Positions 63,299-64,000 of a DNA stretch of 64,000 nt are shown piece after piece. Where the stretch lies: contig NZ_CAXUSG020000001.1 of the NCBI RefSeq assembly GCF_964253915.1, positions 620,001 through 684,000 of the forward strand, in the 5' to 3' direction. Origin of the DNA: Metarhizobium sp964253915 (GTDB taxonomy: Bacteria > Pseudomonadota > Alphaproteobacteria > Rhizobiales > Rhizobiaceae). The notes below the pieces were generated by a model. It did no database searches. It saw nothing but the letters and a program-made list of their open reading frames with translations, and was not told where the DNA came from. Numbering within the stretch: the stretch's first letter is position 1; each line of letters starts with the position of its first letter. The translations under genes were made by a program, and so were the position numbers.

Positions 63299-64000
63299 GG
63301 GCAGCGTTATCGCCCGCGGCGAATGGCATCCGGCCAATTCCAGCCGTTCGGTTCCGGCATCGCTGCAGCTGGCCGGCGGCCTGGTGGTTGCCGTCGGCGA
63401 CGCGGCGGCAGAGCGTCATTCCGCCGCCGAGCCGGAGAAAATGGAGTTTTCGCCGCGTGTCGGCTCCATTCCCCGCCGCGTTGTCTTTCCGGATGGCTCG
63501 TTGTTCGAAACCCGCGACAATGATGCCATCGACGCCTTTGTCGAGAAACGTCGCGGGCGGCGCAGCGGTTTCGTTCACCGGTTGGAGGAGTTCCATCCGC
63601 GCCTCATCGTCTTCACCGGCCTCGTCATGCTGCTTGCCGCCGGCATTTACCGGTATGCCCTGCCGGCTCTGGTGGAGCTTGCGGTGCTTTTGACACCGCC
63701 TGTGGTGCCGGACTGGATGGGAGCGGGCACGCTCTCCACGCTGGACCGCACCACGCTGTCGCCCAGCACGCTGCCGGAGGCCGACCGCAAGCGGATATCG
63801 GATGGTTTTGCACTGCTGGCGGCCAAGGCCGAAGGCGGAGCCGATGCCTACACGCTGAATTTTCGCGATGGCGGCTACATCGGCCCGAACGCCTTCGCCC
63901 TACCGGACGGCAGCCTGATCCTCACCGACCAACTCGTCGAACTCGCCAAGGGCGACACCGACATGATCCTCGGCGTGCTTGGCCACGAGATCGGCCATGT
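63288..64000 (+). CDS. M48-family metallopeptidase (3' end outside window)
   Basis: The open frame starts at TTG 63288, 11 bases inside the DUF898 gene, and runs off the window with 237 codons seen. N-terminal about 90 residues are soluble (ARGEWHPANSSRSVPASLQL), then one membrane helix (LIVFTGLVMLLAAGIYRYAL, about 105-125), then the M48 domain with FALPDGSLILTDQLVELAKG and the zinc motif GVLGHEIGHV at the very edge. Related Oma1/BepA/YcaL-type enzymes degrade misfolded envelope proteins. The overlap suggests coupled synthesis with the DUF898 protein. Confidence 0.85.
   Translation, partial: MVSEGSVIARGEWHPANSSRSVPASLQLAGGLVVAVGDAAAERHSAAEPEKMEFSPRVGSIPRRVVFPDGSLFETRDNDAIDAFVEKRRGRRSGFVHRLEEFHPRLIVFTGLVMLLAAGIYRYALPALVELAVLLTPPVVPDWMGAGTLSTLDRTTLSPSTLPEADRKRISDGFALLAAKAEGGADAYTLNFRDGGYIGPNAFALPDGSLILTDQLVELAKGDTDMILGVLGHEIGH

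Overview
The window looks like a chromosomal segment of a Rhizobiaceae bacterium of the Agrobacterium/Rhizobium group. The grounds are high GC with strong GC3 bias, a late flagellar operon of rhizobial type, an aglEFGAK alpha-glucoside uptake operon, an edd-pgl-zwf Entner-Doudoroff operon, a PdhS/CbrA-type kinase, rhizobial intergenic palindromes, and a tRNA-His with the alphaproteobacterial G1:U72/A73 acceptor end. From memory, the flagellar-agl-edd/pgl/zwf-aceA-PdhS1 order resembles the Atu0579-Atu0617 part of the A. tumefaciens C58 circular chromosome. Nearly all of the window is coding, and no integrase, transposase, CRISPR array or rRNA was seen.

Layout. 1-5.8 kb: distal end of a flagellar operon (flgD, fliQ, flhA, fliR and four small genes), closed by a strong terminator. 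6.1-9.0 kb: a WecG-family glycosyltransferase and a Wzz/GumC-like polysaccharide chain-length protein. 9.1-18.1 kb: folD, then aglR divergent from aglE-F-G-A-K. 18.1-20.3 kb: a PilZ-like protein, the dmeRF Ni/Co efflux pair and a SnoaL-fold protein. 20.4-27.4 kb, minus strand: edd, pgl, zwf, then a PuuB/PuuA-like pair. 27.5-34.3 kb: an HI0933-type flavoprotein, two tandem chemoreceptors sharing a nearly identical signalling half, and two small genes. 34.3-38.5 kb: a LysR regulator, a small gene, aceA and a divergent ScfR/RamB-type regulator. 38.6-45 kb: a potFGHI polyamine transporter, a small membrane protein and an AsmA-family protein. 45.1-51.8 kb: acetoacetyl-CoA synthetase, the large PdhS1-like kinase and a phasin. 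52-53 kb: tRNA-His and a Phd/VapC toxin-antitoxin pair. 53.1-64 kb: a matrixin-DUF4214 protein, a bcsA-bcsB-TPR-bcsN cellulose locus without bcsZ, a DUF898 membrane protein and the start of an M48 peptidase.

How the parts fit. Carbon entry and storage dominate: alpha-glucosides are imported and hydrolysed by Agl, and glucose-6-P flows through zwf-pgl-edd. Acetyl-CoA and PHB metabolism is represented by aceA with its ScfR regulator, acetoacetyl-CoA synthetase and the phasin. Motility (flagella, two MCPs) and the sessile state (cellulose, a PilZ protein, a PdhS kinase) are the other theme.

The most notable non-coding signal is a set of TGCRNYGCASMA-like sites. I recall this as the consensus for the PHB regulator PhaR. 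A perfect inverted pair overlaps the phasin promoter, one exact site overlaps a -10-like TATAAT ahead of acetoacetyl-CoA synthetase, and a 27-bp relative of the phasin element (22/27 identical) lies between aglR and aglE.
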